DNA of 64,000 bases, taken from NCBI RefSeq assembly GCF_000734895.2, contig NZ_CP011382.1, positions 3,636,700 through 3,700,699 on the forward strand. Reading direction: 5' to 3'. The notes beneath the pieces were generated by a model. That model was not told the origin of the DNA. It saw only the letters and a program-made list of their open reading frames with translations, and searched no databases. This DNA is from Calothrix sp. 336/3 (GTDB lineage Bacteria; Cyanobacteriota; Cyanobacteriia; Cyanobacteriales; Nostocaceae). A program made the position numbers and the translations under genes. Shown here one piece after another: positions 27,961 through 39,722 of this stretch (positions within the stretch are counted from its first letter, which is position 1; every line of letters begins with the position of its first letter).

Positions 27961-29082
27961 GGTAGTGCTAAATAGCCTGAAAATACGTTGATAATTGATA
28001 ATATTGACTAAACGTATCTAAAAAGAATAAAGAACAACAACAAATATTTGTATGTTATTCATTTCAAATATTGAAAAGCAAAAATTAAATTATTCTTTAG
28101 ATAACAAAGACAATTCAAATCACACAGATACTAGTGAGGCTGTTGAGTATACTAATCAATTTTCTGTATGATTCCTCAAGGAAATAAGATGAACTTCACA
28201 CTGATTAACAATGGCAAAAATTATAGATTTCATCCTTTAAAAAATCAATACTATTACGTATAAATTTCGCAAGAAAATAGCTTTGCAGTTGCAAAATGTG
28301 CTTCGTGCCTGCAAATTTTTATCTCACCAAATAAAATACGCTGGGTAAAATCCACACAGGTAATTTACCATAAATGAATCTTGTAGAATATAGACTTTAT
28401 GTATTTTTTACTAAAATCATTCAACAACTCAGCATATATACAGCCAATACTACTTTCTGTATGAAAATTATGTGAATTATCTATATCGATACAGATATTT
28501 ATTAAGATTTCTTATAGTTTTTGTTTGAATTTATTTTTATACCATAAAGTCAAGCTAAAAAAAGGCGATCGCCAAAGACGGAAACTCGCTTCTTATCTCC
28601 CTTTGGATAGATTTATCTCGTCTTTTCCAGACATCAAAATTCACCCTTTTCTACTATTATTCGTATAAAAAATCAAGTACTAGTACGACAATGTACTTTA
28701 AAGATAAGTAAATATGCTTTTTGTTGTCATCGGAAAATCTATTAATTCCTAGATAGATTTAATATATGAATCCATTCTCAAATATCGTTTAACTTTCCCT
28801 CCTGTCTCCAGTGCTTCCTAGAGACGGCTGATTGAGTGGGTTAATACTCCTTGTCGATGGCATTTTCCATAGATGCTTGGTATATATCTTTAAGCAAGAA
28901 TATTTCCTCATCATGTCATCTGTCTTTTTCCAGATAAGTTTGCCAAAAAAGTCGGTAGCAAATGTTTACAATGCATTGCTATGTGAAGATGTAGAAAGGT
29001 TTTTTTTGGTGTTAAATGTTGAATGTCGCAAAAAAACGACAAACTTTCTATCTATTGACAGAATATTCTTTCAGGAGTGAAT
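27961..29082. other. Gene-free stretch, 1122 bases
   Basis: The second-largest empty region in the window; very AT-rich, with one HIP1-like site (ggcgatcgcc near 28564) and a modest hairpin GTCTC...GAGAC around 28806-28826. No tRNA and no open frame with coding character; an 82-codon frame at 28832 is rejected. A small RNA or the distal promoter of the outer-membrane protein gene could lie here, but nothing in the sequence shows it. Confidence 0.5.
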
Positions 29083-29802
29083 GTGAATACTATTATTCTT
29101 TCTAAAAAACTCTCTTACTGCCTCGGTTTAGCTGCTGTTGCCGTTCTCAGTGCTGATTTAACTGCTGTAGCACAAACTACTGAGACTCCACTGGGAGATG
29201 AAAATCCATCTCAGGTAAATGTAGTTTCTGTGGAAAATGCTAGTAAAAATACTCAAATCCCTGTTCCTGGAACAGTTACTACCTCTTCAGCCAATTTGCG
29301 ACAAGAAAATTCAGTGAAAGAATTTCCCTCAGTCACCAATCCAAATCAAGTTGCACAAGCAGAAATAAATCCTGGGCGTTCAACCCGTGGTGGTTCTAGC
29401 TATCTCGGTGTTGCCGGTAATATCGGTTTAGGTGGGGATTCGGCTTTAGGTGATGGGAACTTTATGGTTCTGAGTAAAATTGGTTTAACACGAAGTATTT
29501 CTGTACGTCCCTCCGTCGTTTTTGGTGACGATACAGTATTTTTACTACCTGTCAGCTATGACTTTAATTTCCAATCTGTCAACGATCCATTTTCTGAACC
29601 ACTACCGATCGCCCCTTACATCGGTGCTGGTGCTGCACTGAAAACAGGAGATGATTCACAAGTAGCCTTCCTGGTGTCAGGTGGTATTGATGTACCTCTG
29701 AATTCTCAATTTACAGCCACCGCAGCAGTCAATGCAGCATTCTTTGATAAGACAGATGTGGGTTTGGCGATCGGTATTGGCTATAACTTCTCTGGCTTTT
29801 AA
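29083..29802 (+). CDS. Outer-membrane beta-barrel-like secreted protein
   Basis: A 239-residue protein with an N-terminal signal peptide (hydrophobic LGLAAVAVLSADLTAVA, cleavage likely after AVA) and a Thr/Asn/Gln-rich linker to about residue 100. The remainder has alternating strands with glycines (YLGVAGNIGLGG, ISVRPSVVFG, APYIGAGAAL) and ends in aromatic phenylalanine (GYNFSGF), the sign of an outer-membrane barrel. No exact family is assigned. The start is GTG at 29083, because AGGAG (29073-29077) has correct spacing to it; the GTG at 29077 overlaps that site. Confidence 0.72.
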   Translation: MNTIILSKKLSYCLGLAAVAVLSADLTAVAQTTETPLGDENPSQVNVVSVENASKNTQIPVPGTVTTSSANLRQENSVKEFPSVTNPNQVAQAEINPGRSTRGGSSYLGVAGNIGLGGDSALGDGNFMVLSKIGLTRSISVRPSVVFGDDTVFLLPVSYDFNFQSVNDPFSEPLPIAPYIGAGAALKTGDDSQVAFLVSGGIDVPLNSQFTATAAVNAAFFDKTDVGLAIGIGYNFSGF

Positions 29803-29854
29803 TAGTTCAGTTGACAGTTGCGGTCTTAAGTAATAAGTAATAAGTAATAAGTTT

Positions 29855-29975
29855 TATATCGTTTCTCATTCTAGTGAGGTATGTAAGAACTCCTCCCCAA
29901 CCCTCCCCGAAATCGGGGAGGGTGCCCGATAGGGCGGGTGGGGTTGTATTTCATCTGATTGGGAAACGCTATATA
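29855..29975. repeat. MITE-like element with imperfect terminal inverted repeats
   Basis: The left end begins TATATCGTTTCTCATTC and the complement of the right end TATATAGCGTTTCCCAATC; similarity continues for about 30 bases. The interior has a perfect 10-base hairpin, CCCTCCCCGA with TCGGGGAGGG (29901-29922, two-base loop), and the GC-rich gggcgggtggggtt. It lies between convergent genes, where the hairpin may also end transcription. Confidence 0.75.
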
Positions 29976-30094
29976 TCGCCACTCTTGCCAAAAAATAGAA
30001 TCAAAAGAATGCGATTTTGAACTTTTCTTCCTAAAAGAGAGAGGCTTTAAACCTTTTTCTTCGGTCTCATTACTCGTTACTTATTACTTATGAC

Positions 30095-31429
30095 TTATTT
30101 CGGGCTAACTTGATCAATCACCTTGATTTTGCCATCATCCCCTACAGTCCAAACATCATAAACGCCAACTACATCACCATTTTCATCGACATCAACGTTA
30201 CCGCTTGCCCCTTGATAATCGATATCTTTACCTTCTTTAAGTAGCTTCAATCCTTCACAAACGTCACTGACTTCCGTCCCTGGAGCATTTGCAACTTCTC
30301 GAATTTTACTAGCAATCCCGACCCCAGTATTTTCTTTTGCTGCTTGAGCTGCCAGGGTTAGAAGTGCCGCAGCATCCCATGCTTGGGGTGAATACTCACC
30401 AGGGGTTGTACCTGGTTTCTTTTCTTTCCATAGCTTGTTAAATGCTTCTAAAGCTTTACCATTAGAACCGGGTACAGTACCGATCGCCCCAGTGATAATG
30501 TATTTCCCATCACTTCCCTTACCTACTTGTTCTGGGAAACTAGGAGATTTCACACCATCGGTGAGCATAATTTGTACACCTTTGGTTAAACCTTGGGTGT
30601 AAGCTGATTTCAAGAATAAGCTGCCAGTTTCCGCATATAATACGGCAATTACAGCTTCTGGTTTACCTGCGAAAGCTGCTGAAGCTTCAGTATCAAAAGT
30701 TTGCGCCTTGGGGTCGTAACGTACTGGCTTATCCTTATTAATAATAGTTCCACCCAGTTTTTCAAAGGCAGAGACAAAGGCTTTTTCAAAGCCCACACCA
30801 TAATCATTGTTAATTACGACAGTGGAAACCCGCTTGAAACCTTTTTTCTTGGCTAATTGAGCTAAAGCCAGCGCTTGGTAAGTATCTGGAGGTGCGGTTC
30901 TTGCCCAAAAATTATTAGGGTTATTCTTTTTAAATTCGCCTTTTTGTGCTTGTTCGGTAAATTTGGGACTGGTACTACCAGGGGAGACTAGCATGACTTT
31001 GTTGGGTACGGCGATGGAAATTGCCGCGCTAGATACACTGCTCGCGAAGGAACCCACCACCCCAGCTACTTTATCCAGGGTAGCTAATTTTGTCATCCCG
31101 GCAGCTCCAGCTTTGGGGTCAGTTTGATCGTCTACTTCTGTTAAAGTAACTTTTTCACCATTCACACCACCACAAGCATTAACGTTCTCAACTAGTAGGG
31201 GAACAGAACCGACCATTTGTTGACCAACAGAAGCTAGATCTCCCGTTGATGGTAGTAAGCTACCAATTTTTAGTCCTTTGGCATCGCTAGGGGCAGGTGT
31301 GCTGTTAGCAGCAGGTGAGGTTGTTGCTGTATTATTATTCGTCTGTGTTGTTTCTTCGCAGGCAGCAGCCAAAAAGCCCGTTGCCATGGTTACCAACGCG
31401 AGGGCGATCGCGGTGTTTGTTTTTGCCAT
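30095..31429 (-). CDS. ABC transporter amino-acid (branched-chain/neutral) binding lipoprotein
   Basis: A 444-residue periplasmic binding protein of the type 1 (LivJ-like) fold. A lipoprotein signal ends in the lipobox LAAAC, followed by a Thr/Asn/Ser/Pro tether. The domain opens GLKIGSLLPSTGDLASVG and contains TLTEVDDQTDPKAG and VSTVVINNDYGVGFEKAF, typical ligand-binding segments. Cyanobacterial relatives bind neutral or branched-chain amino acids. No permease or ATPase gene lies nearby, so it must work with a distant transporter. ATG 31429 is chosen because AAGGAA lies just upstream; a GTG at 31441 is possible. Confidence 0.9.
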   Translation of the reverse strand: MAKTNTAIALALVTMATGFLAAACEETTQTNNNTATTSPAANSTPAPSDAKGLKIGSLLPSTGDLASVGQQMVGSVPLLVENVNACGGVNGEKVTLTEVDDQTDPKAGAAGMTKLATLDKVAGVVGSFASSVSSAAISIAVPNKVMLVSPGSTSPKFTEQAQKGEFKKNNPNNFWARTAPPDTYQALALAQLAKKKGFKRVSTVVINNDYGVGFEKAFVSAFEKLGGTIINKDKPVRYDPKAQTFDTEASAAFAGKPEAVIAVLYAETGSLFLKSAYTQGLTKGVQIMLTDGVKSPSFPEQVGKGSDGKYIITGAIGTVPGSNGKALEAFNKLWKEKKPGTTPGEYSPQAWDAAALLTLAAQAAKENTGVGIASKIREVANAPGTEVSDVCEGLKLLKEGKDIDYQGASGNVDVDENGDVVGVYDVWTVGDDGKIKVIDQVSPK

Positions 31430-31593
31430 AATTTCCTTCACTCCTCAAAAATTCCTGACACCAGATTGAGATGAAATGGATTATCTCATCTGTGATGGCT
31501 TTAAAGGATAAATAATATCATCCCTATACGGAGTTGAAGAAAATACCCAAATACAAATTTATGTAAGATATTCTAATTTTTATCTCCAAAAAC

Positions 31594-31684
31594 GGAGAGG
31601 GAGGGATTCGAACCCTCGGATGGACCTTACGATTCCATCAACAGATTAGCAATCTGCCGCTTTCGACCACTCAGCCACCTCTCC
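31594..31684 (-). tRNA. tRNA-Ser (anticodon GCU)
   Basis: The minus strand folds as a 91-base class II tRNA: acceptor stem GGAGAGG with CCTCTCC, D-arm GCTGAGTGGTCGAAAGC, anticodon stem-loop CAGATTGCTAATCTG with anticodon GCT, a long variable arm (ATGGAATC...GGTCCAT), and T-arm GAGGGTTCGAATCCCTC. CCA is not encoded. It reads AGC and AGU serine codons. Confidence 0.96.
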
Positions 31685-31861
31685 ATGGTCACGAATAAGA
31701 ATGTTAGCAGAAAATTTTGGCTGTGTCAAGAGTGCATATTCTGCAATCAAGTTGCCATGAATGGCAAAGTAACGAGTGCTGAGTCAGACAATTAAAATTA
31801 ATGACATCCCGAAGTTGTGGAATCTCCGGTTTTACCCAGCACTCACTACTGGACATAGACA

Positions 31862-34909
<3,048 letters not shown>

Positions 34910-35200
34910 CTACCCAAAACCAGGTGGATTTTTTTGCATCCACAGTAGTTTTATTTTTTCTTGAGCATATTCTACCCCTACAGGCATTTGACCTACTTGT
35001 AGGTTCAAGAATATTTCGGTAATGGGTTCCTGAATTAACTCTCTTTGAATTATATAAGCAGTACCTAGAGTGGGATAAATCGTAAAGGATAGCTCTGAAC
35101 ATAATGTAAAAATTTTGACATATCTAGTCAGAGATTTTGCGCGAGGTGGAAAAATAGAGACAGTCTCTGAATAGTTGATTCTAAGAGATATTTTCTACAT
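34910..35200 (-). pseudogene. Small gene with in-frame amber stop at codon 2
   Basis: On the minus strand, GGGAG (35204-35208) stands three bases before ATG (35198-35200), which is followed at once by TAG (35195-35197). After it comes an uninterrupted 94-codon frame with natural composition: it starts KISLRINYSETVSIFPPRAK, continues through SELSFTIYPTLGTAYIIQ and ELIQEPITEIFLNLQVGQMP, and ends QKNPPGFG, then TAG. A hairpin follows 9 bases later. Ribosome site, start, body and terminator are all in place; only codon 2 is broken. It may be a fresh pseudogene, a sequencing error, or use another start. No family recognised. Confidence 0.65.
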
Positions 35201-35649
35201 TATCTCCCGACTAAAATCACTGCTATGAGCAAATACACTTAGTTAGCTACTAGTATATTTTACTTCCATTAATGTACTCTTGATGTATCATAAAGCACTT
35301 GCTCGCGAAACGATATAAGTAATTAAACTGTTGTATATTTATCGATTTTTGCATATTTTCAGGACGATATTTTTCAGATTGATAAAAAATTTAAATTGGA
35401 AGAATACCGATTGTCGCCAATAGTATCTGAAACTTTTATGAAAGTTTTATTTGCTTATTTATTGGCTTCACGATAATATAATCCCTGCTGGGGATCATTC
35501 AGTAGTGTGCTTCTAACCGGGAAATATCTTGCCCATTTCGGGAAAGTTATGCGTCTAGATTTCAGTTTGGTTAAAGACTTGCTTTTTTCTTTGACAGGAA
35601 AAGATTTGCGCTGATGCCAGTGCGATTACCTGAACATTAAACTATTGCC
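35201..35649. other. Gene-free divergent spacer, 449 bases
   Basis: AT-rich region between the amber-interrupted gene and rlpA. It should hold both promoters. Only short palindromes are seen, for example TCCC-tgct-GGGGA near 35484. No repeat or RNA gene recognised. Confidence 0.5.
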
Positions 35650-36882
35650 ATGCTATTTCTTGGACTAATTTGGTTTACATCCTGGGTTGGTGCTTTTTTC
35701 TCATTCAATCAGAGCTTACCGCCGCATCTATCTTCAGAAATGGATGAGATAAAAACAGCATCAGCTATGGATAAACTGGTGGGAAGACCACTAACAATTT
35801 GGATGCAGTCAAGGGAAGAAACAAGGGTTTTTCAGACAACTTTGATGCCATCACGTTTCTTGCGAATTGACTGGAGTAATTCATCTAAAACCTTAGGAAA
35901 TCGATTCTCCAAAACACCTGAGCAGAAGAATCAGGGAATTAAAAATAATTTTTGTCATTCCCTAGAGGGAGTATTTGCAGATAATTCTGGGAGCAAAATT
36001 CGTCAGGGGGTATCCGTTGCTTCCTTAGTAGAGCCAACTTCCCGCAATCCAGAATTCTTGCCAAATAAAATTCTGCGATCGCTACAAAGCTTCTTTCGTT
36101 TTTCTGCTCCCCTAGAACCAAATTTAAGCAGTGCTTCATTACCAGTAGTCGTTGTCCATCGACAAACAGACAATTATGAAGTCTGGTTAAATAACAGCTT
36201 AGTTGCCAATTTACCTGATAAATTGCAGGCAAGGATGATGCAACAAAAGTTGACTCGATTGTTACAGTCATCTCATCTCAATCCTTGGCAACTACGACCG
36301 GCATTAGTGGACGGAATTCCGGCATTAATGGCAGGAAACCGTTTGTTATTGGCAGTAGAAAAAACCATTGCCCAAAAGCACAACCGTAGTGGGGATTTAA
36401 TTGCCATCGAATGGGTAAATAATCTGCGAGCAGCGCTGAAAGTTCCTTCCTTATCTCTGGTGGAAGGGCAATCGCAAATGTATGGTTTACAACCTTCTCC
36501 TCAGAAAATGCATGGTTTAGCCTCCTGGTATGGTGGATACTTCCATGGCAGACAAACAGCTAACGGAGAAATTTACAATCAGGACGAGTTGACTGTTGCT
36601 CACAAATCTTTGCCATTTAATACTTTCTTGCAGGTGAAGAATTTAAAAACAGGTAAATCTGTGATTGTGCGAGTCAACGATCGCGGTCCTTATATTCCCC
36701 CACGTAGTTTAGACTTGTCACGGGTTGCTGCTCGTTGTATTCAAAGTGAAGTTGCAGGAGTTGTTCCCTATGAAGCAACTATCATGCAGGTAAATAGCCC
36801 CAAGTTGACTACCCAAGGCGCGAATTTATTGCTAAAGGGTCAAAAAGCGCCTCGAAAAATGGCGATCGCCTCTGATTTTTAA
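35650..36882 (+). CDS. RlpA-like double-psi beta-barrel protein
   Basis: A 410-residue secreted protein. A hydrophobic N terminus (LFLGLIWFTSWVGAFFSF) may be a signal anchor. Residues 30-290 are variable; the RlpA domain lies at about 295-375 with GLASWYGGYFHGRQTANGE, LTVAHKSLPFNTFLQVKN and VRVNDRGPYIPPRSLDLS, including the Asp of the catalytic core. RlpA proteins cleave or bind peptidoglycan lacking stem peptides at septa. In filamentous cyanobacteria they may act at cell junctions; that is inference. Convergent with the cupin gene, 31 bases apart. Confidence 0.87.
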   Translation: MLFLGLIWFTSWVGAFFSFNQSLPPHLSSEMDEIKTASAMDKLVGRPLTIWMQSREETRVFQTTLMPSRFLRIDWSNSSKTLGNRFSKTPEQKNQGIKNNFCHSLEGVFADNSGSKIRQGVSVASLVEPTSRNPEFLPNKILRSLQSFFRFSAPLEPNLSSASLPVVVVHRQTDNYEVWLNNSLVANLPDKLQARMMQQKLTRLLQSSHLNPWQLRPALVDGIPALMAGNRLLLAVEKTIAQKHNRSGDLIAIEWVNNLRAALKVPSLSLVEGQSQMYGLQPSPQKMHGLASWYGGYFHGRQTANGEIYNQDELTVAHKSLPFNTFLQVKNLKTGKSVIVRVNDRGPYIPPRSLDLSRVAARCIQSEVAGVVPYEATIMQVNSPKLTTQGANLLLKGQKAPRKMAIASDF

Positions 36883-36913
36883 AACTTTCTGTGTCGATTT
36901 GGCGGTTCTATTT

Positions 36914-37522
36914 CTACACAGTTTGTTGATTGGTGACTTCTGGATACTCGTCATCGACAGAAGTGCGAACGAAAAACATACAACCACCACGGGTTTCGGG
37001 GGCGTGGATTGAACTTGGGGTAGAAAGGATATAATCACCTTTGCCGTAGACTTCCTCCCCAATTACCAAGTCACCCTCTAACATGAAAATTTCTTCTACT
37101 CCTGCATGACGGTGGAGAGGATACCGCACACCTGCCTCAGCACGCAGCAAGCAAGTAACCTCACGGCGCACCGGGTCAAAATTTAGTCTCGCAATCATGA
37201 CTCCTGGTATGCGGTGGGGTTTCCAGTTTAATTCTGTTGAGCGCTTGTAGATAGGTAGGTTTATGTCTGGGGTTGGGGTTTGTGGTTGAGGTGTTGCAAT
37301 CCCAATTCTGGCAAACAGTCTATCTTTCAAATTATCTGCCATTGGCACTGGTGGAGCAGTATAGGCGATCGCCGCTACAGCTGCCTGCAATTCTGACATT
37401 TCGTCACCTAACTCCGGTAATTCACTGATTTGCTCTGTCACGAAATTAGATTCTTCTTCACCTAGAAGATTCAGAGCATAAAGTGGAGCCAATTCACAAA
37501 AACATTTATCTTCAGCACGCAC
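36914..37522 (-). CDS. Cupin-domain protein, ChrR-like putative anti-sigma factor
   Basis: A 202-residue protein. Residues 1-85 are helical and resemble the anti-sigma part of ChrR-like proteins (CELAPLYALNLLGEEE). The C-terminal half is a cupin with metal ligands in YPLHRHAGVEEIFMLEGDL and the second motif PSSIHAPETRGG. ChrR proteins hold an ECF sigma factor and release it under singlet oxygen, but the zinc ligands of the classical anti-sigma domain are not all evident and no sigma gene is adjacent, so the regulatory role is tentative. The start is GTG with AGGAG nine bases upstream. Confidence 0.78.
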   Translation of the reverse strand: MRAEDKCFCELAPLYALNLLGEEESNFVTEQISELPELGDEMSELQAAVAAIAYTAPPVPMADNLKDRLFARIGIATPQPQTPTPDINLPIYKRSTELNWKPHRIPGVMIARLNFDPVRREVTCLLRAEAGVRYPLHRHAGVEEIFMLEGDLVIGEEVYGKGDYILSTPSSIHAPETRGGCMFFVRTSVDDEYPEVTNQQTV

Positions 37523-37739
37523 AAGCGTTTTCTCCTAGAGGCTACCATCTCCGAGCGATTTATTTTGATGCTTTCAGACTCTACCAGATAGAGTTCAAAG
37601 CTAGGGATAATTACAAAGTTCCCCGACTATTTTCTGGAACAATAATTTTAGATGCCAGCTTCTACTGAGAATCATAGATATATATGGTAGCGTACTTAGT
37701 TCGATTTGGGCAGCAACAGTACTTTCATGATGCAGTCAG

Positions 37740-39386
37740 TTAAATCCCATGACTTTTACCAATTACCCAATGACGGCGGAAAAATCTTGCGAGGTTTGGT
37801 TCTTCTAAGGATAAAAAAATTGGTCGCCCATGGGGACAGGTGTGGGGGTTGCGGGTGCGTTGCCAATCATCAAGTATTTTCTGCATTTCTTCCAGAGTCA
37901 GGGGTGTACCATTACGAATTGCACTACGACAGGCAACGGCTACCTGGGCTGTTTGTAAGTCCCCACCTAAGCTTAATTCTAGAATGGCATCAGCAATGTC
38001 TGAGCGTGATTGGAGGATGGTGGGAATAGTGCGAATTGCCCACATTTGCTCACCAAAGGTTTCTATATCTAAGCCAATAGTTTGTAATTGAGTAATCTGT
38101 CTTGGTTGGAGTTGGTAAAGGATAATTGGTGGTTCCACAGGGATAATTTGCCAGTTATCGCACAGTTGTTCATACAATACCCGTTCGTGGGCAATATGTT
38201 GTTCAACTAACCACATTCCCCCAGGATGTTCGGCAACAATGTAGGTATTGTTAATTTGTGCTACTGCTTTGAGAAAATTTTGGTTGTGGGGTGCAGAGTT
38301 AGCTTGATAATTCCCTGTTGATTCTGCGGCTTTGATTAACTTACTCACGCGAGTGGTTTGGACTGTTTCCGGAATCGTGTCAGAGTTGAGATTTAGCGCT
38401 TGGTTGATTCCTTGGGTGATTTGTTCTTGCCATTGACTTAAGTTGTTGAGGTAGATTTCATTTTTGGCAGGGTTGCGGTTCCAGTTGATTTGTTCGGGAG
38501 ATAGGTGTAAATGCAGACAGCAAACAGGAAAGCGATCGCGCGGTAAGGTGCGATGGAAAGCGCCGAGTATTGTCTGTTCAATTTCCGTTGATTTGATGAT
38601 TCTGCCATTCATGGCAACTCGCAACCAGTCGGGACGATGACGATGGCAACGATCAGGTAAACCGACGGCAAGATATAGGGATGAAGGGGCAGGATGGGAT
38701 AATTGCAATTCCAATTCCTGCAAGTCTCCGGGGCGAATTTGCTGAAGCATTTGTGGTAACAATTTGCCCATAGTCGTGGTGGGAGAAATCGTAAACCATT
38801 GCCGATCATCTTGCCATACCTGCCAAGCAATATGGGGATGACACAAGGCTATTTGCTGGATAGTTGCCTGCACAGCCTTCATTTGTTGTGAGAAGGTGGG
38901 CAAACCTTGACGACGGGCAGTACAGTTACCGAAAAGGTTAGAGACTGTGACAATAGTTCCAGGGGCGATCGCTGTGGCTTCAACGTGTAAAGCTTCTCCT
39001 CCATAACCATAAATAACTCGCCAGCCGATATCGCCTAGGTGTGAACGGCTACATATTTCCACATCTGCTAAAGTTGTGAGGCTATGTAAGGCTTCCCCAC
39101 GAAACCCTAAACTCGTGATTTTCCACAGGTCATCACTGTTGCGAATTTTACTAGTGCTGTGTGCCTTGGCAGCAAAGTGTAAGTCATCTATATCCATTCC
39201 CCGACCATTATCAGTGACTCGCACTTGCCAATTTTGGGGAGAAACCGTAACAACGATACGAGTCGCACCAGCATCTAGGGAATTTTCCACTAATTCTCGC
39301 ACCACAGATGCAAAGGAATCAATGACTTCTCCGGCTGTGATTAAATATACAACTTCTGTTGGTAAAACTTGAATCGTTGCTACCAT
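37740..39386 (-). CDS. mutL: DNA mismatch repair protein MutL
   Basis: A 548-residue GHKL ATPase that couples MutS mismatch recognition to strand processing. N-terminal motifs are ITAGEVIDSFASVVRELVEN (E31, N35), VTDNGRGMD and SLGFRGEALHSL. The C-terminal domain retains a nuclease-like motif EQHIAHERVLYE (residues 395-406), which follows the DQHA(x)2E(x)4E pattern of endonuclease MutL proteins with Asp to Glu and Ala to Ile changes, so nicking activity is uncertain. Stands alone on the minus strand. Confidence 0.94.
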   Translation of the reverse strand: MVATIQVLPTEVVYLITAGEVIDSFASVVRELVENSLDAGATRIVVTVSPQNWQVRVTDNGRGMDIDDLHFAAKAHSTSKIRNSDDLWKITSLGFRGEALHSLTTLADVEICSRSHLGDIGWRVIYGYGGEALHVEATAIAPGTIVTVSNLFGNCTARRQGLPTFSQQMKAVQATIQQIALCHPHIAWQVWQDDRQWFTISPTTTMGKLLPQMLQQIRPGDLQELELQLSHPAPSSLYLAVGLPDRCHRHRPDWLRVAMNGRIIKSTEIEQTILGAFHRTLPRDRFPVCCLHLHLSPEQINWNRNPAKNEIYLNNLSQWQEQITQGINQALNLNSDTIPETVQTTRVSKLIKAAESTGNYQANSAPHNQNFLKAVAQINNTYIVAEHPGGMWLVEQHIAHERVLYEQLCDNWQIIPVEPPIILYQLQPRQITQLQTIGLDIETFGEQMWAIRTIPTILQSRSDIADAILELSLGGDLQTAQVAVACRSAIRNGTPLTLEEMQKILDDWQRTRNPHTCPHGRPIFLSLEEPNLARFFRRHWVIGKSHGI

Positions 39387-39538
39387 AAAACAGTCTCAAA
39401 GCCAGTTGGGATAATCCACTAAGCTTCAATATAATGTATGGGCGATCGCCAGGACAAATACTTGTATTAATTCCTGAGAAACCCGACTTTCGCAAAAGCC
39501 GTGGTTCTCAAAACCAGCATTTCTGGTACTTATTTACG

Positions 39539-39692
39539 CCTGATGTGAATTAGAAACGCCTCTTATACCAATTCTCTAAAATTAGGCTACAGATGGAATC
39601 TACGGAACCATTGCTAAATCTAGATTTTTTAATTGCGTTAGCGTTAGCTCTCCCGCAGGGAGCATTGCGAATTGGTATTATCCTATAAGGTT
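39539..39692. repeat. Dispersed repeat split by a MITE
   Basis: TGATGTGAATTAG and cttataccа-type sequence on the left and tataaggttttcaa on the right correspond to the intact copy at 5858-5903. The two halves are separated by the element at 39565-39678. Confidence 0.65.
39565..39678. mobile_element. MITE, 114 bases, inserted in a dispersed repeat
   Basis: The ends are ATACCAATTC (39565-39574) and GAATTGGTAT (39669-39678), perfect 10-base inverted repeats. The right half contains gcgttagcgttagctctc, also found in inverted form at 5647-5686. No coding capacity. Comparison with the copy at 5858 shows the insertion point. Confidence 0.72.
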
Positions 39693-39722
39693 TTCAAGGC
39701 TTAATTCACTACTGATTACTCA

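Noticed and set aside
28832..29080. 82-codon plus-strand frame before the outer-membrane protein gene
   Set aside because: Starts with GTG without ribosome site, composition is unlike a protein (many Phe, Leu, Ile in no pattern), and its end overlaps the ribosome site of the next gene.
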